Positions 46,232 through 54,241 of a DNA stretch of 64,000 nt are shown here, in pieces (position 1 is the first letter of the stretch; each line of letters opens with the position of its first letter). This stretch comes from Methylocystis echinoides (lineage in GTDB: Bacteria > Pseudomonadota > Alphaproteobacteria > Rhizobiales > Beijerinckiaceae). Where the stretch lies: positions 2,864,501-2,928,500 of the forward strand of contig NZ_BSEC01000001.1 of the NCBI RefSeq assembly GCF_027923385.1, written 5' to 3'. A model generated the notes under the pieces. That model was not told where the DNA came from, searched no databases, and worked only from the letters and a program-made list of their open reading frames with translations. Made by a program: the position numbers and the translations under genes.

Positions 46232-46867
46232 TCAGGTCTTCAGATATTGAGACATCTTGCCGAGCGCGTCCTTCAGGCCCTTCACGGGAACGCGCAGGCC
46301 CAGCTTCTGACCATTCATGGCGGTCAGCGTCAGGGAAATGTCGCCCGCAGACTGGAGCTTCGCCAGTAGCGGCGCGGTCAGCTCCATGACATGAACGCAG
46401 CCACTCGCAATGCAGGACTGCATGGGAATTTCCGCGAAGGGCGCATTGTCGATAGTGACGGGAAGCGTCTGAACCGCCTTCAGGCCCAGCGGCGTGAGCA
46501 TCATGATGCGATAGCCCTTGTCAGGCATCGCGCTGATGGTCGTGATCAGGATCGTCTTTTGTGACTTCGCCTCAATCTCGCGCTGGAGGATTTGACACAT
46601 TCTCGCTTTCTGCTTCCAGCACTGAAGCACCCAGTCGCCATGGGTTTCCACGACGTCGGCTTTCGCCGGCTGCTGCGCGGCAGGAGCTGCCGGCGCCGGC
46701 TGCTGGCTCTGCGCTAGAGGCGCAAGCGCTGGCTTAGGGGCCGCCGCAGGAGGCGCAGCCTGAGCCTTCGGCTTTGCAGGGGTCGCAGCCGGACCGATAT
46801 AGTCTTGCGCCGCAGCGGAGCCGACGAGCCCCAAAACTGCGATAAGGGTGAGAACGATCCGCTTCAT
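46232..46867 (-). CDS. Invasion-associated locus B (IalB) family protein
   Basis: A 211-residue secreted protein: signal peptide MKRIVLTLIAVLGLVGSAAA, then a Pro/Ala-rich linker (about residues 25-70), then the IalB domain, starting ETHGDWVLQCWK. Cysteines at QCWK, RMCQIL, MQSCIASGCVHV match the family's disulfides. The family is widespread in the periplasm or outer membrane of alphaproteobacteria and was named from Bartonella; the molecular role is unclear. It is the last gene downstream of the HfaB-like lipoprotein and precedes a terminator. Confidence 0.88.
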   Translation of the reverse strand: MKRIVLTLIAVLGLVGSAAAQDYIGPAATPAKPKAQAAPPAAAPKPALAPLAQSQQPAPAAPAAQQPAKADVVETHGDWVLQCWKQKARMCQILQREIEAKSQKTILITTISAMPDKGYRIMMLTPLGLKAVQTLPVTIDNAPFAEIPMQSCIASGCVHVMELTAPLLAKLQSAGDISLTLTAMNGQKLGLRVPVKGLKDALGKMSQYLKT

Positions 46868-46923
46868 TCGAGCCTCCCAATGCCCATTTTTTACATTATC
46901 ACATGCGTGTCAGGCGAGAGACG

Positions 46924-48177
46924 TCACTGAGTCTGGTTTGAAGGAGCCGTCTCAGCGCCCTGCGCGCTCGCAGCGACCATGCGCGCCTGTGTCTTTCGCG
47001 GCGCCTCAGTGGACGCGGTGCTCGCCGGCGGCGGAACCACCGGCAACGGCGTCGACGACGCCTCGGCCGGCGCCGTGAAAGCCTGTTGAGCGGCCCCCGG
47101 CGCAACTGCCCTGTAAGGCGCCGCTGCGGCCATGGCCGAGGTCTCCGCAGCGCCCCTGCTTGCCGCGTCCGCGCGACGCGATAGCGCACGGCCGTTCTTT
47201 GCGACGACAGGCGCCACCGCAGGCGTCACCACATCAGGTCCGATGCCGCCGCCCGGAATGGTCGGATCGAGCGATCCGGTGGGCAGCAGCGAGTCGCACA
47301 CGGCGCCCCTGTTGGTCAAAGACCGCACGACGTCATACGCCGCGAGTTCGATCACCCAGCGCAAAGCGGTCTGGTTGGGTTCGTTCTGCTTGTCGCCGAG
47401 ATTGGCCTGGAAGAGTTCGAGCCCCTTGTTGAGGACAAGGCCCTGCCAGCCATAAGCGTTCAGCGCGTTCTTCTCGATGAAGCGGAAGTAGCCCGCGTCG
47501 ACTTCGAAGCCGACAAGCTGCTTCTTGTAGGAGCGCGCATGGACGACTTCCGTCGAGAGCGTGTCCGTCACCATGACGTCGACCGCCATGGAGACGCGAT
47601 AGGTGCGGCCGCCGCCGCTCACGCCCATGATGTTGGCTTCGGCGACCTTGGAATCGATGTTCCAGTTGAGTTCGGTGATGGCGCCGGTAATGTAATGGGT
47701 TGAGCCGAGGATCGCGCCGGCCTTCACCGGCCTGAACAGAACGGAGCTGTCGCCGACGGAAACCTTGCGACCGTCGCCGAGCTTCTGCTCCATCGCCTGC
47801 TTCATTTCCCACTCGGCGACGTTCACCGACGAACGGTTGACGAGATTGACGCCGGCGCTCTTCAGTCCGACGATCATCATGTAGTCGGGACGCTGCGAGA
47901 AGACGCGCGAGTTCATCGCCAGGCCTTCGATCGAGCCGGTGCCATCGACGAACTCGGAGACGCCGACGCGGTACCCGCCCCCCGGCGCCTCGCGGCGCAG
48001 GCAGGCCATCGCCTCCGCCATCGGCGTCGTATTGAGGTGTGGCGTCGGGCCAACGAGCTCGGTGACTTCAGACCGCGGAACGACGCCGCCGTAGTTCTCA
48101 AGGCACCCTGACAGGCCCGCGCCCGAGGACGCCAGAAGCGCGGCCGTCATAACGCGTCGGAGAGTGCTGGACATCAT
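46924..48177 (-). CDS. hfaB: HfaB/CsgG-family outer membrane lipoprotein
   Basis: A 417-residue lipoprotein: a signal peptide ending LLASSGAGLSGC with the lipidated Cys at residue 25. The CsgG domain follows: YRVGVSEFVDGTGSIEG, DYMMIVGLKSAGVNLVNRSS, ILGSTHYITGAITELNWNID, YRVSMAVDVMVTDTLSTEVV and VGFEVDAGYFRF. The Ala/Pro/Thr-rich C-terminal tail (~100 residues) is extra. CsgG exports curli; its Caulobacter relative HfaB secretes the holdfast-anchoring proteins HfaA and HfaD. The start at 48177 has GGAG five bases before it. It lies downstream of two secreted proteins that are its probable cargo. Confidence 0.85.
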   Translation of the reverse strand: MMSSTLRRVMTAALLASSGAGLSGCLENYGGVVPRSEVTELVGPTPHLNTTPMAEAMACLRREAPGGGYRVGVSEFVDGTGSIEGLAMNSRVFSQRPDYMMIVGLKSAGVNLVNRSSVNVAEWEMKQAMEQKLGDGRKVSVGDSSVLFRPVKAGAILGSTHYITGAITELNWNIDSKVAEANIMGVSGGGRTYRVSMAVDVMVTDTLSTEVVHARSYKKQLVGFEVDAGYFRFIEKNALNAYGWQGLVLNKGLELFQANLGDKQNEPNQTALRWVIELAAYDVVRSLTNRGAVCDSLLPTGSLDPTIPGGGIGPDVVTPAVAPVVAKNGRALSRRADAASRGAAETSAMAAAAPYRAVAPGAAQQAFTAPAEASSTPLPVVPPPASTASTEAPRKTQARMVAASAQGAETAPSNQTQ

Positions 48178-48286
48178 AATAACTCCGAGTGAAGTCTTTT
48201 TCGAGGTCTGCTTGCGGGACACATGACACTTCACGACAGCCTCCCGCCAAAATTACAATTTGAATTGCTTGTGCGCATTAAAGAAT

Positions 48287-48841
48287 TCACGGACCGGTGT
48301 TCAAGTAGTTACCATCGGTCTTCTTCGCCGTGACAGCGCCAGCCTGAACGATGTTGCCCGAACCCGAATTGGTGGCCGATTGCGTGCCTGCAAGGCTCTG
48401 CGTGCCGCCAGTGGATTGCGAGTTGGTCGAACCCTGATTGGTGCCGGTCGACGTCTGCGAACCGCCGTTCTGCGGGCCCGTGTTCAGATAGATGTTGTTG
48501 TTGCTGCCGGAAACGGTGACAGGCCCCGAGAACGTTGTCTGATTGGAGTTGTTCAACTGACTGTTTGCCTGCGCCGACCCGGTGACGCCCGAAATTCCGC
48601 CGCCGCCTCCGCCGCCGCCGCCGCCGTAGACGTTGCTTTGAACAGCGAGCTGCTGCGAACCGAGCAGAAACTGCCGACGGTAGATCTCAGCCGACATTGC
48701 GGAACCGCCAGGGCCGACGATCTCGAACTGCATGGGCCTCTGCTCTCCCCAACCCTGAGCAAAAGCGGATCCCGAGCCGGGCAGAGCCGCCAAGATGAGC
48801 AGACCTGCGTAAACTTTCCAATTCTTGCATTTACCTGACAT
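48287..48841 (-). CDS. Secreted N/Q/S/T/G-rich protein, HfaA-like by position
   Basis: A 184-residue protein with a signal peptide (LLILAALPGSGSAFA) and GGAG before the ATG at 48841. The mature N-terminus is ordered-looking (MQFEIVGPGGSAMSAEIYRR). A run of ten glycines follows, then a low-complexity half rich in Asn, Gln, Ser, Thr and Gly with an NNNIYLNTGP motif that recurs as GNYLNTGP at the C-terminus. This composition fits an amyloid-like or matrix protein exported through the CsgG-type pore. Identity with HfaA is suggested by position only. Confidence 0.7.
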   Translation of the reverse strand: MSGKCKNWKVYAGLLILAALPGSGSAFAQGWGEQRPMQFEIVGPGGSAMSAEIYRRQFLLGSQQLAVQSNVYGGGGGGGGGGISGVTGSAQANSQLNNSNQTTFSGPVTVSGSNNNIYLNTGPQNGGSQTSTGTNQGSTNSQSTGGTQSLAGTQSATNSGSGNIVQAGAVTAKKTDGNYLNTGP

Positions 48842-48866
48842 AGGAAAACTCCGGTTCGGGCGGGGT

Positions 48867-48893
48867 CGAGAGGGCGCTTGCGGCGCCCTCTCG
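48867..48893 (-). terminator. Hairpin between the two secreted-protein genes
   Basis: CGAGAGGGCGC (48867-48877), loop TTGCG, GCGCCCTCTCG (48883-48893): an 11-bp perfect stem just after the stop of the 695-residue gene. No T-run follows on the minus strand; it probably tunes expression of the downstream genes rather than ending all transcription. Confidence 0.55.
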
Positions 48894-48906
48894 CGTTTCT
48901 TCAGGA

Positions 48907-50994
48907 TCAGGGCGCGACAGGCGCGCCGACGATCGAGTTCACGTTGACAACGCCGATCTGCTGAGCGCCGGTGATCGACGCCGAGACCGTGCCAATGGCG
49001 GACAGATAGTTGCCGCTGTTGACGTTGAGGCCGCCAGAAACCACCTGGTTGATGGTGCCGCCGGCGACCGTGTTGATCGTGCCGGTGTTCAGGCTGACCG
49101 CGTTGATCTGCTTGACGTCCTTGGCGATCGCATTTGTGCCGTAAGCAACCGCGGCGTTGCCGAGGTTGAGAATGGCGCCGTTCGTCTCGATTTCTTGGTT
49201 CAGCCCACCGGAGATGAACGTGGCCGGATCCGTCGGATTCACAACGCCCGTGTTGAAGTCAGCCACACCAGCCGAGAACGAGTTCACGGTGTAGGCGTTG
49301 GTCTGGTTGACGGTGTCGAGCGTAGCCGTGCCCTTCACGCCGACCATTGCAAGCGCCACATTCGCGAGCTGAACGTTCGAGAGGCTCGCAAACTGATCAA
49401 CAGCGCCGTTGACCACATCGGTGTTTGCGGAGGTAATTTTACCATCCGCGTCGCGCACCGAGTTGTCAAACGAGAAGCTGTTGGCGGTGACGGCAGCGAT
49501 CTGATCCAGATTGTGGATCTTCGCATTGCCAGCGCTCGTGCCAGCGATCGCCGTGTTGTTGGCGGCCGTCCAGTCGAAAGTGTTCGGAGCCACCGGGACC
49601 CCACCAGTGCCGGTGTAGCCCGGGAAGCCTAGCGTGGGGTTATTCGCCGCGAAGGCAAGCAAAAGCCCGATATCGATGCCGGCGCCGCCATTGGTGCCCC
49701 AACGACCCTCGACCGACACGTCGGACAGGTCAGCCACCTGCGAGAACGGAGTCAGGCCAAGCGGCGGCCACTCGTTCGGGTCGGTGTTGATGGTGCCGGC
49801 AAAGACTTTCGCCTTATCCGTCGAAAGTCCAGCTGCCTCGCTCGTCGGTCCGGAGACGGTGTTAACCGTGAAGGCCGCGATCTGCTTCACCGGGCCAGAC
49901 ACGCCGGCAGAATACGCGCCGCCGATATTGACGTCACCCTTGCCGCCGTTGAAGAGGAACCAGTCAGACGTGGGTCCACCGTAGGAGCCCTCCGCCCAAG
50001 TCAGCGCCGAAGCGAAATTGAACAGATCAACGTCCGCGTCGCCGCTGAAGTTCTGGTTGGGTACCGGATCCCAAACGGGGAAACCAGTCGTGTCAAAAGC
50101 CGCGCCGAGGCCCACTTCGATCTGGCCGCCCAGGGTCGTGCCGCCGGTCACCGTCGCCGTATTGGCGCTGAACGAAGCAATCTGCTGCAGGTTCTGGACC
50201 AGGGGATCGATAACGGTGACGGGCGGGTTCGGGCCCGGCGCGCCGTTCTGAGCGCCCGCGTCCGCGATGTTGAACAGGTCAACGTCCAAACCGGTCGCGT
50301 CAACGTTCTGGGCGATCTTGATGTCCGCCGCAGCGTTGAAGTCAGGCAGGTTGACCGTAACCGTGTTGATCGAAACGGCGTTGACCTGAAGTCCCGACGT
50401 GTTGGTGCTGCTTTCCGGCGCGATGCCGACGATCGCAGAGCCACCCGTCCCGACGTTGCCGAGCCCGTTCGTGTCATAGCCCGCCGTGATCGAGTTATTC
50501 TGATTGATCGACAGCGTTCCGACGGCGGGCGGGAAGTTTTCCGGACCGAAGGTCTGGAGGGCGGCGAAGGTCTGGCCGCCGAACTTCAGATCGACGCCGA
50601 TATTGTTGATCGCAGTCGAGATGATCTGGCTGCCGCCCGCACGAGAGAAGCCACCCGGCGTGAACGCGCTATTCGAGTTCAGGACGTCAATTTCCTCGCC
50701 CGGTCCGAAGGCGAAATCTTGGACGACCGCATAGTCGCCGTCGACGCCGACCAAGGAGCCGCTCGCGCCAAACTGGTTGAGCGCGATCGACGCGATCTGC
50801 ACGACTTCCGAGGTCGCATTCCCCTTGCCGTCGCCAACGGCGCCAGCGAGATTCGTGATGTAGATCGGGTCCACCCAATCAACCGCTGTCACGCCCTGGA
50901 AAGCAGTCGCAGGATTGTAGACCTGTGCTTCCGCCGCTGTAGCCAAAACGGCCAGCGACGCCGAGGCGAGAAGTGCCTTGTTAAAACGAGTCAT
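48907..50994 (-). CDS. Large repeat-rich secreted protein, HfaD-like
   Basis: A 695-residue protein with a signal peptide (KALLASASLAVLATAAEA) and almost no Lys/Arg or Cys afterwards. At least eight degenerate copies of a Q-I-x-A-x-x-x-N-T-x-x-x-x-G motif are spread through it: VVQIASIALNQFGASG, LQQIASFSANTATVTGG, VKQIAAFTVNTVSG, LDQIAAVTANSFSFDN, VKQINAVSLNTGTINTVAGG, QQIGVVNVNSIVGAP and others. This suggests a stacked beta-strand or beta-helix fold with Gln/Asn ladders. HfaD of Caulobacter is a large protein of the same operon type. The ATG at 50994 begins the signal peptide and has GGGGCTT before it. It is first in the leftward cluster. Confidence 0.75.
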   Translation of the reverse strand: MTRFNKALLASASLAVLATAAEAQVYNPATAFQGVTAVDWVDPIYITNLAGAVGDGKGNATSEVVQIASIALNQFGASGSLVGVDGDYAVVQDFAFGPGEEIDVLNSNSAFTPGGFSRAGGSQIISTAINNIGVDLKFGGQTFAALQTFGPENFPPAVGTLSINQNNSITAGYDTNGLGNVGTGGSAIVGIAPESSTNTSGLQVNAVSINTVTVNLPDFNAAADIKIAQNVDATGLDVDLFNIADAGAQNGAPGPNPPVTVIDPLVQNLQQIASFSANTATVTGGTTLGGQIEVGLGAAFDTTGFPVWDPVPNQNFSGDADVDLFNFASALTWAEGSYGGPTSDWFLFNGGKGDVNIGGAYSAGVSGPVKQIAAFTVNTVSGPTSEAAGLSTDKAKVFAGTINTDPNEWPPLGLTPFSQVADLSDVSVEGRWGTNGGAGIDIGLLLAFAANNPTLGFPGYTGTGGVPVAPNTFDWTAANNTAIAGTSAGNAKIHNLDQIAAVTANSFSFDNSVRDADGKITSANTDVVNGAVDQFASLSNVQLANVALAMVGVKGTATLDTVNQTNAYTVNSFSAGVADFNTGVVNPTDPATFISGGLNQEIETNGAILNLGNAAVAYGTNAIAKDVKQINAVSLNTGTINTVAGGTINQVVSGGLNVNSGNYLSAIGTVSASITGAQQIGVVNVNSIVGAPVAP

Positions 50995-51380
50995 GTGATA
51001 AGCCCCATGAAGGGTTGGCACCATGCCAACCTGCCCGACTCTTATTCATTCACCGCGCACAGCCAAATGACATTTCCACTTCCAACAGCCTTTTCATTTA
51101 AACGTGGCTAAATTACCACATCCACATGGTTGCGTCCAAGTCTATTATCGTTTCGGTCAAGGTTTCCGAGGGTCCGCGTGGGTAGAGATCTACGTATCAG
51201 TACGTAGTGACATGCCGCCGTCCCACAGGATTGGGTCTGTGAACGCCGCCACGGCGCCTCCTGAATGTGCTTTTCAGCGTGCCTCGACTCGGCCCAATGC
51301 GAGTCTTTCCGGCGTTCGGCGCGCCGATCAACTGCATCGTCTTAGATAGAGGCGGCATCGAGTCCTTTTGGAGTAGACGC
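50995..51380. promoter_or_regulatory. Divergent regulatory region with an inverted repeat
   Basis: These 386 bases drive the leftward surface cluster and the rightward glycosyltransferase. The region is AT-rich near 51040-51130. CTACGTATCAGTACGTAG (51190-51207) contains two palindromic TACGTA boxes four bases apart, a candidate operator. The longer frame of the glycosyltransferase (from 51267) crosses this region but has no ribosome site. Confidence 0.4.
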
Positions 51381-53708
51381 ATGCATCCTGAGCTGGGAAA
51401 GATCATTGCGCGCGGAGTGGCGCTTCAGTCGGAAGGAGATCTGAACGCGGCCGAATTGCAGTTCAACAAAGGCCTGCGCATCGACCCCCGGCATTTCGAC
51501 CTGCTCCATTTATTGGGCGTGCTGGCTCTGCGGAAAAACGAAATTCCGAAATCAGCGGATTATCTGGCCAGGGCCGCCGAGCAAAACCCAAACGACTTTC
51601 GGGTTTTCACTTATCTCTGCGTGGCCCAGCTAAAGCTTGGGGCGCTGGACAATGCTTTCGAATCCGCAAGCCGCGCCATCGGGCTGAAGCCTGACTGTGC
51701 CGAGGCCTATCTCAACCGCGGATATATATATATGTGTCGAAGCCAATTCGACGATGCGCTGAATGACTTCGCCCGCGCCGCGAATCTGAAGAGGAATTAC
51801 GAAGATGCGCATCTCAATCGGGGTATCGCACTACACAAGCTGAATCGATTCGAAGACGCTCTCGACGCTTATGCAACAGCGCTCTCCATCAATCCTCGAA
51901 GATCCGAAACCTACGACAATTTGGGGCAAACGCTCGTAAGCTTGAACCGTCTCGAGGAGGCGGTCGCCAGCCATGATGCCGCAGTGGCCATTAACCCTCG
52001 GAATGCTATTTTCTTTTACAATCGCGGCATCGCCCTCCATGAATGCGGCAGACTGGCGGAGGCGCTCCAAAGCTATAGCTCGGCAATTGACCTCGACCCA
52101 TTTTTCGCTGAAGCGCGCAACAATCTTGGAAATGTGCTGCAGGCCCAGAAACGGTTGGACGAGGCGTTCGACAGTTACAACAGGGCGATCACGCTTAATC
52201 CGCATTTCCCGGCCCCCCATAACAATCTCGGCGAGATACTGCGGGAGCAGGGACGGTTCGACGAGGCGCTCGAAAGTTGCGCTCGGGCGATCCAGCTCAA
52301 CCCGGAATTCGCGGAAGCCTATAGCAATCAGGCGGATGCATTAGCCGAACTCGGGCGCCTGGATGAGGCGGTGGAAAGCTATCGAATGGCCCTCTCACTC
52401 AATCCCCGTCTGACCCGCGCTTACAGCAACATGATTCTCAATCTCAATTACCGAGAGGATTCAACTGCCGAATCGATAAGGTGTGAGGCTCGCCGTTTCG
52501 GAGAATTGGCCGCCTCATTGCGAAATCATCGTTATATCCAATGGAGGACCCAAAGATACCCCTCCAAACTGAGAATTGGTTTTGTGTCGGGGGATCTTCG
52601 AAACCACCCGGTGGGATATTTCACGCAGGCGCTTTTTCCTCGCCTCGCCCAATCGGGTTTCGAAATGTTCGCCTATCCGACTCTTGCCGCGGAAGACGAT
52701 CTCACGACCCGGATAAAAGGCTGCTTCCGGGGATGGCGGCCCCTCGTTGGGCTCGACGACCGCAAAGCGGCGGCGACGATTTATGCGGACGAACTGCACA
52801 TCCTCCTGGATTTGGCCGGCCACACCGGCATGAACCGACTCCCGGTCTTCGCCTACAAGCCCGCGCCCATCCAGATTTCGTGGCTGGGCTACTGCGGCAC
52901 GACCGGCGTGGCGGAGATGGATTATCTTCTCGGCGACGCAATCGTGACGCCGGAACGGGACGAAAATCATTTCTGCGAGAAAATCTGGCGTCTGCCTGAT
53001 GCTTATTGGTGCTTCTCTCCGCCAAGCGAGCAGATCACGCCGGGCCCCCTCCCCGCTCTGCAAAACAAATCGGTCACCTTCGGGTGCTTCAACAACCTGA
53101 AAAAAGTGAATCCGCGGGTCATCTCGGTCTGGTCTCGCCTGTTGACGGCGGTGCCGGGCGCGAAATTGCTGCTGAAGGCAAAACAGCTCTCCAGCGAGCC
53201 AACCCGAAGCGACATCATAGGGAAGTTTGCTTCTCATGGCGTCCCGCCCGAGAGGCTCGTTCTGGAGGGGCATTCGACCAGGAGCGATTATCTCGAGGCC
53301 TACAACAGGGTTGATATTGCCCTGGACACCTTCCCGTTTCCGGGCGGCGCGACCAGCCTCGAGGGCCTCTGGATGGGCGTTCCTTTCATCACGATGAAGG
53401 GAGACCGTTTTTATTCCCACAATGGCGAAGCGATTGCAGCAACCGCGGGTCTCTTTGACTGGATCGCGAACAATGAACAGGAATATGTCCAGAAAGCCAT
53501 CGAGATATCCATGAAGTGGGACGATCTTGCCGGCTTGCGGCGAGCCTTGCGCGACCGGGTGCGCGTGTCACCGTTGTTTGACGCTCATAGATTTTCCGAG
53601 CAATTCGAGCGGACGCTGCGGGAAATCTGGGAACAATGGGCGCAGGCCAACTGTGAAGATCAAGGTCGCGCTTCGGACGTGGCTATTGCCCATCCCAAAT
53701 CCCAATAG
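51381..53708 (+). CDS. TPR / O-GlcNAc-transferase-like (GT41) protein
   Basis: A 775-residue protein. About ten tetratricopeptide repeats run from residue ~5 to ~370 (for example FAEARNNLGNVLQAQKRLDE, FPAPHNNLGEILREQGRFDE). A SPINDLY/OGT-type GT41 domain follows: LRIGFVSGDLRNHPVGYF, ILLDLAGHTGMNRLPVFAYK, QISWLGYCGTTGVAEMDYLL, VTFGCFNNLKKVNPRVISVW and DTFPFPGGATSLEGLWMGVP. It would glycosylate proteins or other acceptors in the cytosol. The ATG at 51381 has GGAG eight bases before it. Its place opposite the surface cluster suggests a link with surface protein glycosylation, which is inference. Confidence 0.9.
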   Translation: MHPELGKIIARGVALQSEGDLNAAELQFNKGLRIDPRHFDLLHLLGVLALRKNEIPKSADYLARAAEQNPNDFRVFTYLCVAQLKLGALDNAFESASRAIGLKPDCAEAYLNRGYIYMCRSQFDDALNDFARAANLKRNYEDAHLNRGIALHKLNRFEDALDAYATALSINPRRSETYDNLGQTLVSLNRLEEAVASHDAAVAINPRNAIFFYNRGIALHECGRLAEALQSYSSAIDLDPFFAEARNNLGNVLQAQKRLDEAFDSYNRAITLNPHFPAPHNNLGEILREQGRFDEALESCARAIQLNPEFAEAYSNQADALAELGRLDEAVESYRMALSLNPRLTRAYSNMILNLNYREDSTAESIRCEARRFGELAASLRNHRYIQWRTQRYPSKLRIGFVSGDLRNHPVGYFTQALFPRLAQSGFEMFAYPTLAAEDDLTTRIKGCFRGWRPLVGLDDRKAAATIYADELHILLDLAGHTGMNRLPVFAYKPAPIQISWLGYCGTTGVAEMDYLLGDAIVTPERDENHFCEKIWRLPDAYWCFSPPSEQITPGPLPALQNKSVTFGCFNNLKKVNPRVISVWSRLLTAVPGAKLLLKAKQLSSEPTRSDIIGKFASHGVPPERLVLEGHSTRSDYLEAYNRVDIALDTFPFPGGATSLEGLWMGVPFITMKGDRFYSHNGEAIAATAGLFDWIANNEQEYVQKAIEISMKWDDLAGLRRALRDRVRVSPLFDAHRFSEQFERTLREIWEQWAQANCEDQGRASDVAIAHPKSQ

Positions 53709-54241
53709 GCGGTCGCCTGGCGTACGAGAATTCGGCAAATGTCGCCTGCCTGATTGTGGCGCTTGCCCGTCGCCGCGTCATGAACGGTCTCGCGCGCGTT
53801 CTCGCAGGTCGGGCGCAGCCTCTCGGGCCCGCTTTGCCAGCCGCGAGGGATGATGCTCGTGATTGAGCTCATAGCGACACACGCGGAATAAATCACAACG
53901 CGACGTCACGTGTTTGCACGGAAGGCGTTTGTCGGCATTACACCATCCGAGGCGGCCGCTATCTTTTCACACGGGCTTGCCGATGACGCGCAGAGCCTTC
54001 GCGCCCTTAACTGAGAGAGTTTAGTTCAGGTTAGCGCAGCTCGTTGGGCCGAATTCGCCGACTGCTTATTGGAATTACTCGCGTAACGAAACATGACAAG
54101 GGAAAAAAAAATCCCGCGGTTGTAAACGACCGCGGTCATGCTAACAATGTGAGGCGAAATCGTGGCAAAAATTTGCGCCTATCCATCTTGTCACGGCAAC
54201 GTCAAATTGTGCCCACAGGCCAGAAAGTCATGGAGCTAAAC
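53709..54241. other. Gene-poor spacer, 533 bp
   Basis: No supported gene. A minus-strand frame (53660-53896) has no recognisable family features. A minus-strand terminator-like structure lies at 54103-54135 with no gene pointing into it. The 3' part must hold the promoter of the secreted protein at 54242. Confidence 0.4.
54103..54135 (-). terminator. Orphan terminator-like hairpin
   Basis: On the minus strand CCGCGGT, an 8-base loop, ACCGCGG (54135 to 54114) is followed by GATTTTTTTTT. This is a textbook intrinsic terminator, but the only DNA that could be transcribed into it on this strand is antisense to the secreted-protein gene at 54242. Confidence 0.6.
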
